A DNA stretch of 64,000 nucleotides from Ewingella sp049889095 (GCA_049889095.1 JBLJFK010000002.1), one strand, 5' to 3'; shown: positions 34,258 through 43,277, numbered from the stretch's first letter. Program-made: numbers and translations. Notes: generated by a model from the sequence alone, not told the origin.

Positions 34258-35556
34258 ATGAAAACGTATGCTTTAGTTGGAACAGGCGGACGCTCAGGTT
34301 TATACATTGAAGCGATCACCGGTAAGTACCGCCACAATGCAAAATTTGTGGCCTTCTGTGACACCAATCAGACGCGAATGGATTATGCGAATCAGCAACT
34401 AAAGCATAATGACATGGCGCCGGTTTCCACCTGGAAGGCCGCTGACTTCAATTCAATGCTCGAAGAAACGAAACCGGATATTGTCATTGTCACCAGCATG
34501 GATCGCACGCACGACGATTATATCGTCCGTGCTCTGCATGCCGGTTGCGATGTGATCACCGAAAAACCGATGACCATCGATGAAAACCGTGCATTACGCA
34601 TTCTTGATGCAGTAGATACCACCGGCTATCAGGTCCGCGTCGCCTTTAATTACCGTTATGCACCACATCACAGCAAAATCCGCGAACTCCTCCAGCAGGA
34701 AACTATCGGCGAAGTCCTTTCCGTACATTTTGAATGGCTGCTGAACACCGAGCACGGCGCAGACTACTTCCGCCGCTGGCACCGCGAAAAGCGTAACGCC
34801 GGTGGTCTGCTGGTGCATAAATCCACACATCACTTTGATTTAATGAACTTCTGGCTTAACAGTACGCCGGAAAAAGTCTATGCACAGGGCGATCTGCGTT
34901 TTTACGGCAAAGAAAATGCCGAGAAGCGCGGCATCAGGGAATTTTATCCGCGCACACATGGCTATCCGCAAGCGGAGAACGATCCGTTTGCACTGCACAT
35001 GGCAGACAACGCCCAGCTTAAAGCGCTGTATCTGGATGCCGAACACGAAGATAACTATTTCCGCGACCAGAGCGTTTTCAGCGACGGAATAAATATTGAA
35101 GATACGCTCTCAGTACTGGTGAAATATCAGAACAAAGTTCAGTTGACCTATTCGCTAAATGCGTATCTACCGTGGGAAGGCTTGAACGTGGTGTTCAACG
35201 GCACCAAAGGCCGTATAGAAATGAAAATCGTTGAGATGTCTTACGTTAACGCGGGCGGTAAGCGCGAAAACGAAGGCAGTCTGGAAGAGGCTAAGATCAT
35301 GGTGTATCCGCTGTTTTCCGAAGCATGGCAGGCTGAATTTACCTTAGGTGAAGGCGGTCACGGCGGTGGCGATAACGCGATGCTCGACGATTTGTTCGGC
35401 GAACGGAAAAAAGATCCGTTAAAACGTGCCGCCGATCACCGCGCCGGAGCGATGTCTATCCTGACTGGGATCGCCGGAAACTTGTCGATGCAATATGATA
35501 AACCGATCTACTTTAAAGATTTCGAACTGGTAAGAAGGCTGCAACAGAAAAAATAA
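34258..35556 (+). CDS. Gfo/Idh/MocA family NAD(P)-dependent oxidoreductase
   Basis: The 432-residue protein has an N-terminal Rossmann domain with GTGGRSG (residues 8-14), the family EKP motif at 102-104 (TEKPMTID), and a C-terminal alpha/beta domain. A catalytic-type Lys-His-Asp set is visible at Lys188, His191/192 and Asp194 (VHKSTHHFDLM). Family members oxidise or isomerise sugars, inositols and related polyols; the substrate here cannot be read from sequence. GAGG lies 6 bases before the ATG at 34258; upstream in-frame ATGs lack a ribosome site. E. coli K-12 has nothing at this position between yajR and yajQ, so this looks like a monocistronic accessory gene with its own terminator. Confidence 0.88.
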   Translation: MKTYALVGTGGRSGLYIEAITGKYRHNAKFVAFCDTNQTRMDYANQQLKHNDMAPVSTWKAADFNSMLEETKPDIVIVTSMDRTHDDYIVRALHAGCDVITEKPMTIDENRALRILDAVDTTGYQVRVAFNYRYAPHHSKIRELLQQETIGEVLSVHFEWLLNTEHGADYFRRWHREKRNAGGLLVHKSTHHFDLMNFWLNSTPEKVYAQGDLRFYGKENAEKRGIREFYPRTHGYPQAENDPFALHMADNAQLKALYLDAEHEDNYFRDQSVFSDGINIEDTLSVLVKYQNKVQLTYSLNAYLPWEGLNVVFNGTKGRIEMKIVEMSYVNAGGKRENEGSLEEAKIMVYPLFSEAWQAEFTLGEGGHGGGDNAMLDDLFGERKKDPLKRAADHRAGAMSILTGIAGNLSMQYDKPIYFKDFELVRRLQQKK

Positions 35557-35561
35557 AAATC

Positions 35562-35588
35562 AAAAAAAGGGACGTGATAAACGTCCCT
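35562..35588. terminator. Bidirectional terminator between the Gfo/Idh/MocA gene and yajQ
   Basis: AGGGACGT, 5 bases, ACGTCCCT. The minus strand continues with seven T, so it is strongest for yajQ after the ERIC repeat. Confidence 0.88.
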
Positions 35589-35597
35589 ACGCTTCTT

Positions 35598-35732
35598 TAT
35601 ATCACCGCATAGCCAAGTAATTTGAGTTACAGAAAGGCGCCAGCGAAGGAACCCAATGCGCTTACATCAATAAGTGATTCGGGTAACTAAGCGCAGCCAA
35701 CGCATCTGCAGCTCAAAGAACGACGGCTATTA
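35598..35732 (-). repeat. ERIC (IRU) element after yajQ
   Basis: About 130 bp match the enterobacterial repetitive intergenic consensus: GCGCTTACAT and AATAAGTGATTCGGGT correspond to the two standard ERIC primer regions, followed by AGCGCAGCCAACGCA and GCAGCT. The end nearest yajQ touches its stop codon (TAA at 35732-35730). Boundaries are approximate. The strand given is that of yajQ transcription. Confidence 0.85.
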
Positions 35733-36221
35733 GTCACGGAAGTTTTTAAACTGGAACGGCTGGCCCAGATCACCACCGCGCACCAGCGCCATCACTGCCT
35801 GCAAATCGTCGCGCGCTTTGCCTGTCACGCGAACTTCCTCACCCTGAACCTGCGCCTGTACTTTGATTTTGCTGTCTTTGATCAGTTTAACGATCTTCTT
35901 GGCAAGCATAGCTTCAATACCTGAATGCAGCTTGGCTGTAACACTGTAGGTTTTACCGCTGTGCTCCATCTGCTCAGGCACATCCAGCGACCCACCCTCA
36001 ATCCCGCGCTTAGCCAGCTTTTCTCGCAATATATCAATCAGTTGACTAACCTGAAAATCAGATTCGCTGGCAGCTTTAATAGATTCATCCTTTTCATTCA
36101 GCTCGAAGCTGGCAGAAACGTTGCGGAAATCCCAACGGGTAGTCAGTTCACGGCTGGCATTGTCGACCGCGTTGCGGACTTCCTGCATGTCAATTTCGGA
36201 AACAATGTCGAATGACGGCAT
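35730..36221 (-). CDS. yajQ: YajQ family nucleotide-binding protein
   Basis: The 163-residue protein equals E. coli YajQ in length. It consists of two ferredoxin-like domains and starts MPSFDIVSEID; seven in-frame upstream codons are discounted. Family members bind nucleotides; a Xanthomonas homologue binds cyclic-di-GMP and affects virulence gene expression. The role in Enterobacterales is open. An ERIC element begins at its stop codon. Confidence 0.95.
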   Translation of the reverse strand: MPSFDIVSEIDMQEVRNAVDNASRELTTRWDFRNVSASFELNEKDESIKAASESDFQVSQLIDILREKLAKRGIEGGSLDVPEQMEHSGKTYSVTAKLHSGIEAMLAKKIVKLIKDSKIKVQAQVQGEEVRVTGKARDDLQAVMALVRGGDLGQPFQFKNFRD

Positions 36222-36406
36222 AATCGCTTCTCCCTGGGACATTAACCCATGTCGTTATGATGATAAGTCGTTTGATGGTGTGCATAATACCGTCTTCGCC
36301 CTTTGATGCCAAAAACAAGCCGCAACGATTTGCAGGTAGAAGCCAAAAGAGACAATAAAACCCCAATAAAATGTGACACACTGCACAAACAGCTATACTA
36401 GAAAAT

Positions 36407-36430
36407 ACAAATAAATAACAAATAAATAAC
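36407..36430. repeat. 11-bp tandem repeat upstream of panE
   Basis: The unit ACAAATAAATA occurs twice in direct succession plus two further bases, just after a TATACT -10-like box (36394-36399) and before the panE ribosome site. It would be in or near the panE leader. Confidence 0.55.
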
Positions 36431-36480
36431 ACTACATTCGATTTACTGAGTGCATTCGATTCAATTGCTCAGGAGGAATA

Positions 36481-37392
36481 ATGAAGATCACAGTACTTGG
36501 CTGCGGTGCATTAGGACAACTTTGGCTTTCAGCCCTGTATAAGCAAGGTCATGATGTTCAGGGTTGGATCCGTATTACACAACCCTTTGTTGCGGTTAAC
36601 GTTATTACGCCCGATGGCGACGCCTTTAACCGCAACCTTCCAACCAATGATCCGCAACATTTAGCTGAAAGCGAACTGCTGCTGGTCACGCTGAAAGCGT
36701 GGCAGGTTTCAGGCGCAGTCGCCGCATTAATGCCTATGCTCAATGCCAATTGCACCTTGCTGCTACTGCACAACGGCATGGGCACGGTAGAAGAGTTACC
36801 GGCTAACCGTTTCCCTATTTTACAAGGTGCAACAACCCATGCCGCACGCCACGAAGGCAATTCAATTATCCATGTAGCCGGCGGCGTAACACATATTGGC
36901 CCCGCCTCTGTGCGCGGTGCAGCGGCAAGCCATTTAGCCGATACTCTGCATAACGCCCTGCCTGACGTCGCCTGGCACGATAACATCTACCCTTCTCTGT
37001 GGAATAAACTGGCGGTTAATTGCGTGATTAACCCGCTTACCGCGGTGCACGACTGTACCAATGGCGAGCTTATTGCGTATTCGACTGAAATCGAAAAAAT
37101 CTGCGCTGAAGTTGCTGACGTTATGGCCATTGAAGGTTATCAGACTCATGCGGAGTCTCTGCTGAGCTATGTTTATCAGGTGATCGATACCACCTCGGCC
37201 AATCACTCGTCAATGTTGCAGGACATTCGTAATCAACGTCATACCGAAATTGACTATATTACGGGTTATATTATTCGCCGAGCGCGCAAGCACGGCCTCT
37301 CTGTGCCGGTGAATACCCGTTTATTTGAGCTGATTAAAAGAAAGGAAAATGACTATGAGCGTTTCGGTTCTGGTCTGCCTGGCACCTGGTAG
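36481..37392 (+). CDS. panE: 2-dehydropantoate 2-reductase
   Basis: The 303-residue protein (E. coli 303) reduces ketopantoate to pantoate with NADPH in pantothenate/CoA synthesis. The nucleotide-binding motif GCGALGQLW is at residues 8-16, and the catalytic Lys lies in LWNKLAVNCVINPLTA. AGGAGG precedes the ATG. The last 38 bp overlap the start of yajL in another frame, as expected for coupled translation. Confidence 0.95.
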   Translation: MKITVLGCGALGQLWLSALYKQGHDVQGWIRITQPFVAVNVITPDGDAFNRNLPTNDPQHLAESELLLVTLKAWQVSGAVAALMPMLNANCTLLLLHNGMGTVEELPANRFPILQGATTHAARHEGNSIIHVAGGVTHIGPASVRGAAASHLADTLHNALPDVAWHDNIYPSLWNKLAVNCVINPLTAVHDCTNGELIAYSTEIEKICAEVADVMAIEGYQTHAESLLSYVYQVIDTTSANHSSMLQDIRNQRHTEIDYITGYIIRRARKHGLSVPVNTRLFELIKRKENDYERFGSGLPGTW

Positions 37393-37960
37393 CGAAGAAA
37401 TAGAGGCGGTAACCGCCATCGATTTACTGGTACGTGCTGGTGTCACTGTAACGACAGCCAGCGTCGCGGGTGACGGCAATCTGGAGATCCGCTGTTCGCG
37501 CGGAGTACGTATTCTGGCAGACGCCGCACTCGTTGACGTGGCTGACGATTATTTTGATGCCATTGTTTTGCCTGGTGGTATTAAAGGTGCCGAATGTTTT
37601 CGAGACAGCCCGTTACTGGTCGAAACGGTTCGTCAGACGCATTTTGCCGGAAAAATTGTGGCAGCTATCTGTGCAGCCCCGGCGCTGGTACTGGAGTATC
37701 ATGGCCTGTTCCCGATGGCCAATATGACCGGCTTTCCTACGCTGAAAGATAAAATTTCACCGTCAAAATGGTCCGATCGGCGTGTCATGCACGATCCGCG
37801 CGTCAATCTGCTGACCAGCCAGGGGCCGGGCAGCGCAATGGAATTTACCCTTAAATTGATCGAGCTGCTGCTCGGCAGGTCCAAGGCGGCCGAAATCGCG
37901 GCGCAGTTGGTGATGTCACCGGGGATATATAATTTTACCGATGAAGGTGCACGGGAATAA
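37355..37960 (+). CDS. yajL: Protein deglycase/chaperone YajL (DJ-1 family)
   Basis: The 201-residue DJ-1/PfpI protein has the nucleophile-elbow cysteine Cys106 in AAICAAPAL and the supporting Glu in PGSEEIEAV. YajL protects proteins from oxidative and carbonyl stress; the deglycase activity claimed for the family is debated. The ATG at 37355 has AGGA 8 bases upstream, while the in-frame ATG at 37349 would be too close. It is translationally coupled to panE. Confidence 0.93.
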   Translation: MSVSVLVCLAPGSEEIEAVTAIDLLVRAGVTVTTASVAGDGNLEIRCSRGVRILADAALVDVADDYFDAIVLPGGIKGAECFRDSPLLVETVRQTHFAGKIVAAICAAPALVLEYHGLFPMANMTGFPTLKDKISPSKWSDRRVMHDPRVNLLTSQGPGSAMEFTLKLIELLLGRSKAAEIAAQLVMSPGIYNFTDEGARE

Positions 37961-38002
37961 TTGCCTGCTCTTTTTACGTATATAAACCCTCGTAAAAAAG
38001 GT

Positions 38003-38572
38003 TTATTTAGCGGTTACCGCCGCTTGCTGGGCAACCTCGGGCCCGACAATATGATGCAAGCGGATGAAGCCCAGTGTTTCAATGCGAATATTATGGAAAT
38101 TGACGTCGAGCGTTTGCTCCGCGCTCGGCAAGAGAGTTGGCGAACTGATGAGGTTCTGCGTCTGCATATCCACGGTTAAAGGCTTACCCGTTACCGGATC
38201 CAACTGTCCCCAGTCGAGCGATGCCGTGAACATCGGCAATGGTTGGCCGGAGGTATTTTTAATATGCAGAATGCCCTGAACGCCGTTGACATCGGGAACC
38301 AGATTGGTCAGATAAACGCTAATTACACCAATCTCGCTTTTAAGCACCGCTGCACTTTTGGCTGCCGGAAGAAGGTACAAGCCGTCGGTAGACTGACGGT
38401 TTAATGTCGTTTGTTGCTCTAGTGCGCTGGCTAAATCAGTCAGACGGCCTAATTTCTGATTCAACTGACCAACTTCGGATTTAAGTTCAGGTAACTGCGG
38501 ATTTTCCTGAGCACAGCCTGCCAGTGTCAGCAGGGCCGAAACGGTGATGGTTGTGCGTAAATATCTTTTCAT
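38003..38572 (-). CDS. yajI: YajI-like lipoprotein (DUF3251)
   Basis: The 189-residue protein has a lipoprotein signal peptide (LTLAGC, Cys20), a short coiled-coil-like stretch (about 28-60, LKSEVGQLNQKLGRLTDLASALEQQ) and a C-terminal beta-rich domain. Its position beside nrdR on the opposite strand matches E. coli yajI. The function is unknown. The C-terminus lies close to the yajL stop, and the two genes converge. Confidence 0.82.
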   Translation of the reverse strand: MKRYLRTTITVSALLTLAGCAQENPQLPELKSEVGQLNQKLGRLTDLASALEQQTTLNRQSTDGLYLLPAAKSAAVLKSEIGVISVYLTNLVPDVNGVQGILHIKNTSGQPLPMFTASLDWGQLDPVTGKPLTVDMQTQNLISSPTLLPSAEQTLDVNFHNIRIETLGFIRLHHIVGPEVAQQAAVTAK

Positions 38573-38777
38573 TTCAGTGAGTTCCTTTTCTTCCGCCCTA
38601 TTACCATTCGTCCGTCAGGGCATCAAAATTCATACTGCGGCTGAGGGGGATGCCCTTATAGCCACTCTTACGGGTGGCTAAGTTTAACCCAATGCCAGCC
38701 AAAGTAGCGACAGCCTTTGTTGTCGTGCCACTTCGCGCTAAACTAGGGGCCAATCGGGTCTGCCATCAGGAAGTGCT

Positions 38778-39227
38778 ATGCATTGCCCATTTTGTGCTGC
38801 TGTTGATACGAAAGTCATCGATTCCCGCCTGGTCGGTGATGGATCACAAGTCCGGCGTCGTCGCCAATGTCTGGTATGTCATGAACGCTTCACTACGTTT
38901 GAAGTGGCTGAATTGGTGATGCCGCGGGTCATTAAAAGTAATGAGGTTCGTGAACCCTTCAATGAAGATAAGCTGCGCAGCGGTTTCCTGAAAGCGTTGG
39001 AAAAGCGGCCGGTCAGTTCTGATGATGTTGAAACGGCTATCAGCCATATTAAGTCGCAACTGCGCGCTACTGGCGAGCGCGAAGTCCCCGCTAAAATGAT
39101 TGGTAATCTGGTGATGGATGCACTCAAAGGGCTGGATAAAGTCGCATACATTCGGTTTGCTTCGGTTTACCGCAGTTTTGAAGATATCCGCGAATTCGGC
39201 GAAGAAATTGCTCGCCTGCAGGATTGA
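38778..39227 (+). CDS. nrdR: Transcriptional repressor NrdR
   Basis: The 149-residue protein has an N-terminal zinc ribbon (Cys3, Cys6, Cys31, Cys34) and an ATP-cone domain (about 49-139). It senses ATP/dATP and represses ribonucleotide reductase genes. AGGAAG lies before the ATG. It is followed 8 bp later by ribD, the conserved arrangement. Confidence 0.97.
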   Translation: MHCPFCAAVDTKVIDSRLVGDGSQVRRRRQCLVCHERFTTFEVAELVMPRVIKSNEVREPFNEDKLRSGFLKALEKRPVSSDDVETAISHIKSQLRATGEREVPAKMIGNLVMDALKGLDKVAYIRFASVYRSFEDIREFGEEIARLQD

Positions 39228-39235
39228 GGACCGTT

Positions 39236-40360
39236 ATGCCCGCTGAACAGCTACATACAGATGAGAAATACATGGCGCGCGCGTTTGAACTCGCGCGACG
39301 TGGTCGTTTCACAACGACGCCCAATCCTAATGTCGGATGTGTGCTTGTTCGCGATGGAGAGATTGTGGGCGAAGGTTACCATCTGCGCGCGGGTGAACCT
39401 CATGCCGAAGTCCATGCATTGCGCATGGCGGGTGACCGGGCGCAAGGTGCCACCGCTTTCGTCACACTAGAACCTTGCAGCCATCATGGCCGCACGCCCC
39501 CTTGTGCTGATGCGTTAGTCGCTGCGGGCGTCACGCGGGTTGTGGCCTCAATGCAGGACCCTAACCCGGAAGTGGCGGGACGCGGACTTTACCGTCTCAA
39601 ACAGGCAGGTATTGACGTTAGTCACGGGCTGATGCACAGCGAGGCAGAAGCGTTAAATCTTGGCTTCCTCAAGCGCATGCGTACGGGTTTCCCTTATGTA
39701 CAATTGAAAATGGCAACCTCGCTTGATGGGCGTACTGCGATGGCCTCCGGTGAAAGTCAGTGGATAACCTCTGCTGCTGCTCGTGCTGACGTGCAGCGTT
39801 TTCGTGCCCAGAGTTCGGCGATCCTCAGCTCCAGCGCCACGGTGCTGGCAGATGACCCTTCCCTGAATGTCCGTTGGAACGAACTCGACAGCGGCACCCA
39901 GAGTATTTATCCGCACGAAAATCTGCGCCAACCACTACGCATTATTTTAGACAGCAAAAACCGCGTGACACCCCAGCATAAGCTGATCAATCAGCCGGGT
40001 GATACGTGGCTGGCACGTTTGCAGGCTGATGCATTAAGCTGGCCTGAATCGACTCAACAATGGGTGGTTCCAGGGCGTGACAACCGTGTCGATGTGGTCC
40101 TGATGATGATGATGCTGGCTAAGCGTCAGGTGAATTCTATTTGGGTTGAAGCCGGTGCCCAACTTGCGGGTGCCCTCCTGCAGGCTGGTCTGGTTGATGA
40201 GCTGATCGTGTATATGGCACCGAAATTACTCGGGGACAGCGGGCGGGCGCTCTGTATGCTCCCTGGCTTGCAAAGCCTCCGCGATGCGCCAGAATTCACC
40301 TTCAGCGATGTACGTCAGGTTGGGTCTGATTTACGCCTGCGTCTGAGACCGTCGAACTAA
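39236..40360 (+). CDS. ribD: Riboflavin biosynthesis deaminase/reductase RibD
   Basis: The 374-residue fusion has an N-terminal cytidine-deaminase-like domain with the zinc motif HAEVHAL and CSHHGRTPPC, and a C-terminal reductase domain (about 150-372). It converts the GTP-derived pyrimidine to 5-amino-6-ribitylamino-uracil phosphate. The ATG at 39236 has GAGG 7 bases upstream; an in-frame TTG at 39224 overlaps the nrdR stop and is less likely. Confidence 0.96.
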   Translation: MPAEQLHTDEKYMARAFELARRGRFTTTPNPNVGCVLVRDGEIVGEGYHLRAGEPHAEVHALRMAGDRAQGATAFVTLEPCSHHGRTPPCADALVAAGVTRVVASMQDPNPEVAGRGLYRLKQAGIDVSHGLMHSEAEALNLGFLKRMRTGFPYVQLKMATSLDGRTAMASGESQWITSAAARADVQRFRAQSSAILSSSATVLADDPSLNVRWNELDSGTQSIYPHENLRQPLRIILDSKNRVTPQHKLINQPGDTWLARLQADALSWPESTQQWVVPGRDNRVDVVLMMMMLAKRQVNSIWVEAGAQLAGALLQAGLVDELIVYMAPKLLGDSGRALCMLPGLQSLRDAPEFTFSDVRQVGSDLRLRLRPSN

Positions 40361-40379
40361 CGTGATGCCTAATCTTTAA

Positions 40380-40450
40380 CAGACAGGTATGTCACCGTAT
40401 GCAATATCCTCCTGTCTGGCATGGGTTCATAAATCGCATGTCCAGACATG
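40380..40450. repeat. Two inverted repeats between ribD and ribE
   Basis: CAGACAGG (40380-40387) and CCTGTCTG (40411-40418), then CATGTC, CA, GACATG (40437-40450). They lie in the 180-bp gap. There is no U tract after either, so they are not clear terminators. Confidence 0.4.
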
Positions 40451-40540
40451 GGAATAATATGATAGAATCCGCCCCCCTACGGCTGGGCCAGGCTGGGGTT
40501 GTTAAAAGCTATACTCTTGAACCCAATTAAAGGAAAACCT

Positions 40541-41011
40541 ATGAACGTTATCGAAGGTGTTGTAGCAACGCCGAACGCGCGCGTAGCAATCGCTATTGCC
40601 CGTTTCAACAATTTCATCAACGACAGCCTGCTTTCAGGCGCGATCGATGCCTTGAAACGAATTGGTCAAGTTAGCGACGACAACATCACTGTGGTATGGG
40701 TCCCAGGCGCTTATGAACTGCCTTTGGCTACCCGTGCACTGGCGAACACCGGCAAATACGACGCCGTGATCGCACTGGGTACCGTCATCCGTGGGGGCAC
40801 TGCCCATTTCGAATTCGTTGCAGGTGAATGTAGCTCTGGCCTATCCAGCGTTGCCATGAGCAGCGAGATCCCGGTTGCGTTTGGTGTGTTAACGACTGAA
40901 AGTATTGAACAAGCCATTGAACGTGCAGGGACAAAAGCCGGTAATAAAGGTGCTGAAGCAGCTCTGACCGCGCTTGAAATGATTAATGTTATCAAGGCTA
41001 TTAAGGCCTGA
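40541..41011 (+). CDS. ribE: 6,7-dimethyl-8-ribityllumazine synthase
   Basis: The 156-residue enzyme (also called RibH; E. coli 156) condenses the RibD-derived pyrimidine with dihydroxybutanone phosphate to give lumazine, the substrate of riboflavin synthase. It forms a 60-subunit shell or smaller oligomer. The active-site stretch IRGGTAHFEFVAG and the tail AEAALTALEMINVIKAIKA match the family. The ATG at 40541 has AAAGGA upstream. Confidence 0.96.
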   Translation: MNVIEGVVATPNARVAIAIARFNNFINDSLLSGAIDALKRIGQVSDDNITVVWVPGAYELPLATRALANTGKYDAVIALGTVIRGGTAHFEFVAGECSSGLSSVAMSSEIPVAFGVLTTESIEQAIERAGTKAGNKGAEAALTALEMINVIKAIKA

Positions 41012-41031
41012 ATCTAGTTAAGGGGAAATCC

Positions 41032-41448
41032 GTGAAACCTGCTGCTCGTCGCCGCGCCCGTGAATGTGCCGTACAGGCAATTTACTCCTGGCAGTTGTCG
41101 AAAAATGACATCGCCGATGTTGAATTAGAATTCCTGACTGAGCAGGATGTCAAAGATGTCGACATCACCTATTTCCGCGAGTTGCTGACCGGTGTTGCCA
41201 CCCATGCTGAGAAACTTGATGCACTGATGGCTCCGTATCTCTCCCGTCAACTCGAAGAACTCGGTCAGGTGGAAAGAGCGATTTTGCGTCTGGCGCTGTT
41301 CGAGTTAAGCAAACGTCAGGATGTCCCGTATAAAGTGGCTATCAATGAAGCGATCGAACTGGCGAAAACCTTCGGCGCAGAAGACAGTCACAAGTTTGTG
41401 AACGGCGTGTTGGACAAAGCCGGCCCACATATTCGTACTAAGAAGTAA
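41032..41448 (+). CDS. nusB: Transcription antitermination factor NusB
   Basis: The 138-residue all-helical protein (E. coli 139) pairs with S10 (NusE) and binds boxA RNA in rRNA antitermination. It starts with GTG, as in E. coli, with AAGGGG 8 bases upstream, giving KPAARRRARECAVQA. It lies 20 bp after ribE. Confidence 0.97.
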   Translation: MKPAARRRARECAVQAIYSWQLSKNDIADVELEFLTEQDVKDVDITYFRELLTGVATHAEKLDALMAPYLSRQLEELGQVERAILRLALFELSKRQDVPYKVAINEAIELAKTFGAEDSHKFVNGVLDKAGPHIRTKK

Positions 41449-41525
41449 CTGAAGAGTCTGTTAGTCACACTGTTCGTTGATAATGATGAGACACTACATC
41501 GTTTAACATTGGCATTGACTACCTG

Positions 41526-41549
41526 TTAAGGCCGGATATCCGGCCTTAA
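41526..41549. terminator. 24-bp perfect palindrome after nusB
   Basis: TTAAGGCCGG, ATAT, CCGGCCTTAA forms a strong hairpin about 80 bases past the nusB stop. It is followed by a pyrimidine-rich stretch (TTCATTCTATC) rather than a clean U run, so it may attenuate rather than end transcription into thiL. Confidence 0.55.
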
Positions 41550-41640
41550 TTCATTCTATCTCCCCCTCATTCTTCAGGTTGCCGATGTGTTGGCATCAAG
41601 CATCCTGAATGATTTGGGTCACACGACCTGGAATTGTACT

Positions 41641-42627
41641 ATGGCATGCGGCGAATTTGATTTAATAGCGCGCTATTTTAACCGGTATCGAACAACACGC
41701 CGGGACGTACAGTTAGGCATTGGCGACGATTGCGCCCTGCTGACTGTCGCAGAAAAGCAGTTATTGGCAGTAAGCACCGATACCCTGGTAGAAGGCATCC
41801 ATTTTCTCAAGACAATTGATCCGGCAGACCTTGGCTACAAGGCGCTGGCGGTGAACCTTAGCGATCTGGCTGCTATGGGCGCTGACCCTGCCTGGGTTTC
41901 TCTGGCGCTGACCTTACCCGACGTTAACACTGACTGGCTCGAAGCCTTCAGTGACAGCCTGTTTGAACAATTAAACTATTACGGTATGCAGCTGATTGGC
42001 GGTGATACTACCCGCGGTCCGCTAAGCATGACCCTTACTATTCAAGGGCTCATTCCCATGGATCGCGCACTCACGCGTGCAGGGGCCCGCGTTGGCGACT
42101 GGATCTTCGTCACCGGGTCCTTGGGCGACAGTGCTGGCGGTCTGGCGATTTTGCTCGATCAGTTAGAAGTCAGCAATGCACAGCACCGTCAAAACCTTTT
42201 GCAACGTCATCTGCGCCCAATGCCGCGCATTCTGCAGGGTCAGGCACTGCGCGATCTCGCCACTTCTGCCATTGATATATCTGATGGGCTGATTGCAGAT
42301 CTGCAGCATATTCTTACCGCCAGCGGCTGTGGCGCACGGCTTGATCTCGACGCGCTGCCGTTATCAGACGCCCTGCTCGCCAGTGTGGACAAAGAGCAGG
42401 CTTTGAAATGGGCGCTGACCGGGGGTGAAGATTACGAACTCTGCTTTACCGTTCCGGAAATCAACCGTGGCGCGCTGGATGTGGCGCTGAGCCATCTGGG
42501 CGTCGATTTTACCTGTATTGGCCAGATAGCTCCGCTTTCCGAAGGTGTGAAACTTATGCGTTCAGGCGCATCGGTTGAACTGGACTGGCACGGATTTGAT
42601 CACTTTGCTGCAGGAGAAACCTTGTGA
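41641..42627 (+). CDS. thiL: Thiamine-monophosphate kinase
   Basis: The 328-residue enzyme (E. coli 325) phosphorylates thiamine monophosphate to thiamine pyrophosphate. Family stretches GIGDDCALL, VNLSDLAAMGA, GGDTTRGP and SAIDISDGL are intact. The ATG at 41641 gives the family start MACGEFDLIARYF; the upstream extension to 41587 is not conserved. The stop overlaps the pgpA start by 4 bp. Confidence 0.95.
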   Translation: MACGEFDLIARYFNRYRTTRRDVQLGIGDDCALLTVAEKQLLAVSTDTLVEGIHFLKTIDPADLGYKALAVNLSDLAAMGADPAWVSLALTLPDVNTDWLEAFSDSLFEQLNYYGMQLIGGDTTRGPLSMTLTIQGLIPMDRALTRAGARVGDWIFVTGSLGDSAGGLAILLDQLEVSNAQHRQNLLQRHLRPMPRILQGQALRDLATSAIDISDGLIADLQHILTASGCGARLDLDALPLSDALLASVDKEQALKWALTGGEDYELCFTVPEINRGALDVALSHLGVDFTCIGQIAPLSEGVKLMRSGASVELDWHGFDHFAAGETL

Positions 42628-43199
42628 CGAACGAACCAAAGCCTATCGGCCATAAAAAACGACCGGCGAATTACAAAGGTAAAACCGGCGACCATGTTCA
42701 GGACATGGCCGCGGCGAAAAAACGTCTAAATTTACGCAATCCGTGGCATTTACTGGCCACCGGTTTTGGCAGCGGTCTGTTCCCTGTCGGCCCGGGCACA
42801 GCGGGTTCCATTGCGGCTATTCCTTTCTGGATACTGCTGACCTATCTGCCATGGCAGGTATATTCGCTGGTGGTGATGTTCAGTATCTGCATCGGCGTAT
42901 ATCTCTGTCGTCAAACCGCCAGAGATATGCGCGTGCACGATCACGGCAGTATTGTTTGGGACGAGTTCGTTGGGATGTGGATCACCCTGATGGCCTTACC
43001 GACCAATGACTGGCAGTGGGTGCTAGCCGGTTTCGTGATTTTCCGCATTCTGGATATCTGGAAACCCTGGCCGATCCGCTGGTTTGACCGCAATGTTCAG
43101 GGCGGTATGGGAATTATGATTGATGATGTGGTAGCCGGTATTATCGCCGCGGGGATTATCTTTCTTATTGGCCATCACTGGCCGCTCGGTTTGTTCTGA
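42624..43199 (+). CDS. pgpA: Phosphatidylglycerophosphatase A
   Basis: The 191-residue inner-membrane enzyme (E. coli 172) dephosphorylates phosphatidylglycerophosphate to phosphatidylglycerol. The conserved HDHGSIVWDEFVGMW and GGMGIMIDDVVAG carry the acidic active-site residues. The start is GTG overlapping the thiL stop (GTGA) with AGGAG upstream. The hydrophilic N-terminus (about 1-35) is longer than in E. coli. Confidence 0.94.
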   Translation: MTNEPKPIGHKKRPANYKGKTGDHVQDMAAAKKRLNLRNPWHLLATGFGSGLFPVGPGTAGSIAAIPFWILLTYLPWQVYSLVVMFSICIGVYLCRQTARDMRVHDHGSIVWDEFVGMWITLMALPTNDWQWVLAGFVIFRILDIWKPWPIRWFDRNVQGGMGIMIDDVVAGIIAAGIIFLIGHHWPLGLF

Positions 43200-43220
43200 T
43201 CTCCGCCAGATGATAAATAA

Positions 43221-43256
43221 AAAAAACGCGGACGTTTTACGTTCAGCGTTTTTTTA
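43221..43256. terminator. Bidirectional terminator between pgpA and yajO
   Basis: AAAAAACGC (43221-43229) pairs with GCGTTTTTT (43246-43254), with an inner ACGT/ACGT pairing. It has A/T tails on both strands, between convergent genes. Confidence 0.88.
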
Positions 43257-43277
43257 TTTATAGCCGGTTGAAACCGG

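Noticed and set aside
38660..38679. AGCCAC/GTGGCT hairpin upstream of nrdR as a terminator or NrdR box
   Set aside because: There is no U tract, and the sequence does not fit the NrdR box; the gap lies between divergent genes where a terminator is not expected.
41587..41640. N-terminal extension of ThiL by 18 residues
   Set aside because: The added residues have no family match and the conserved start MACGEF begins at 41641.
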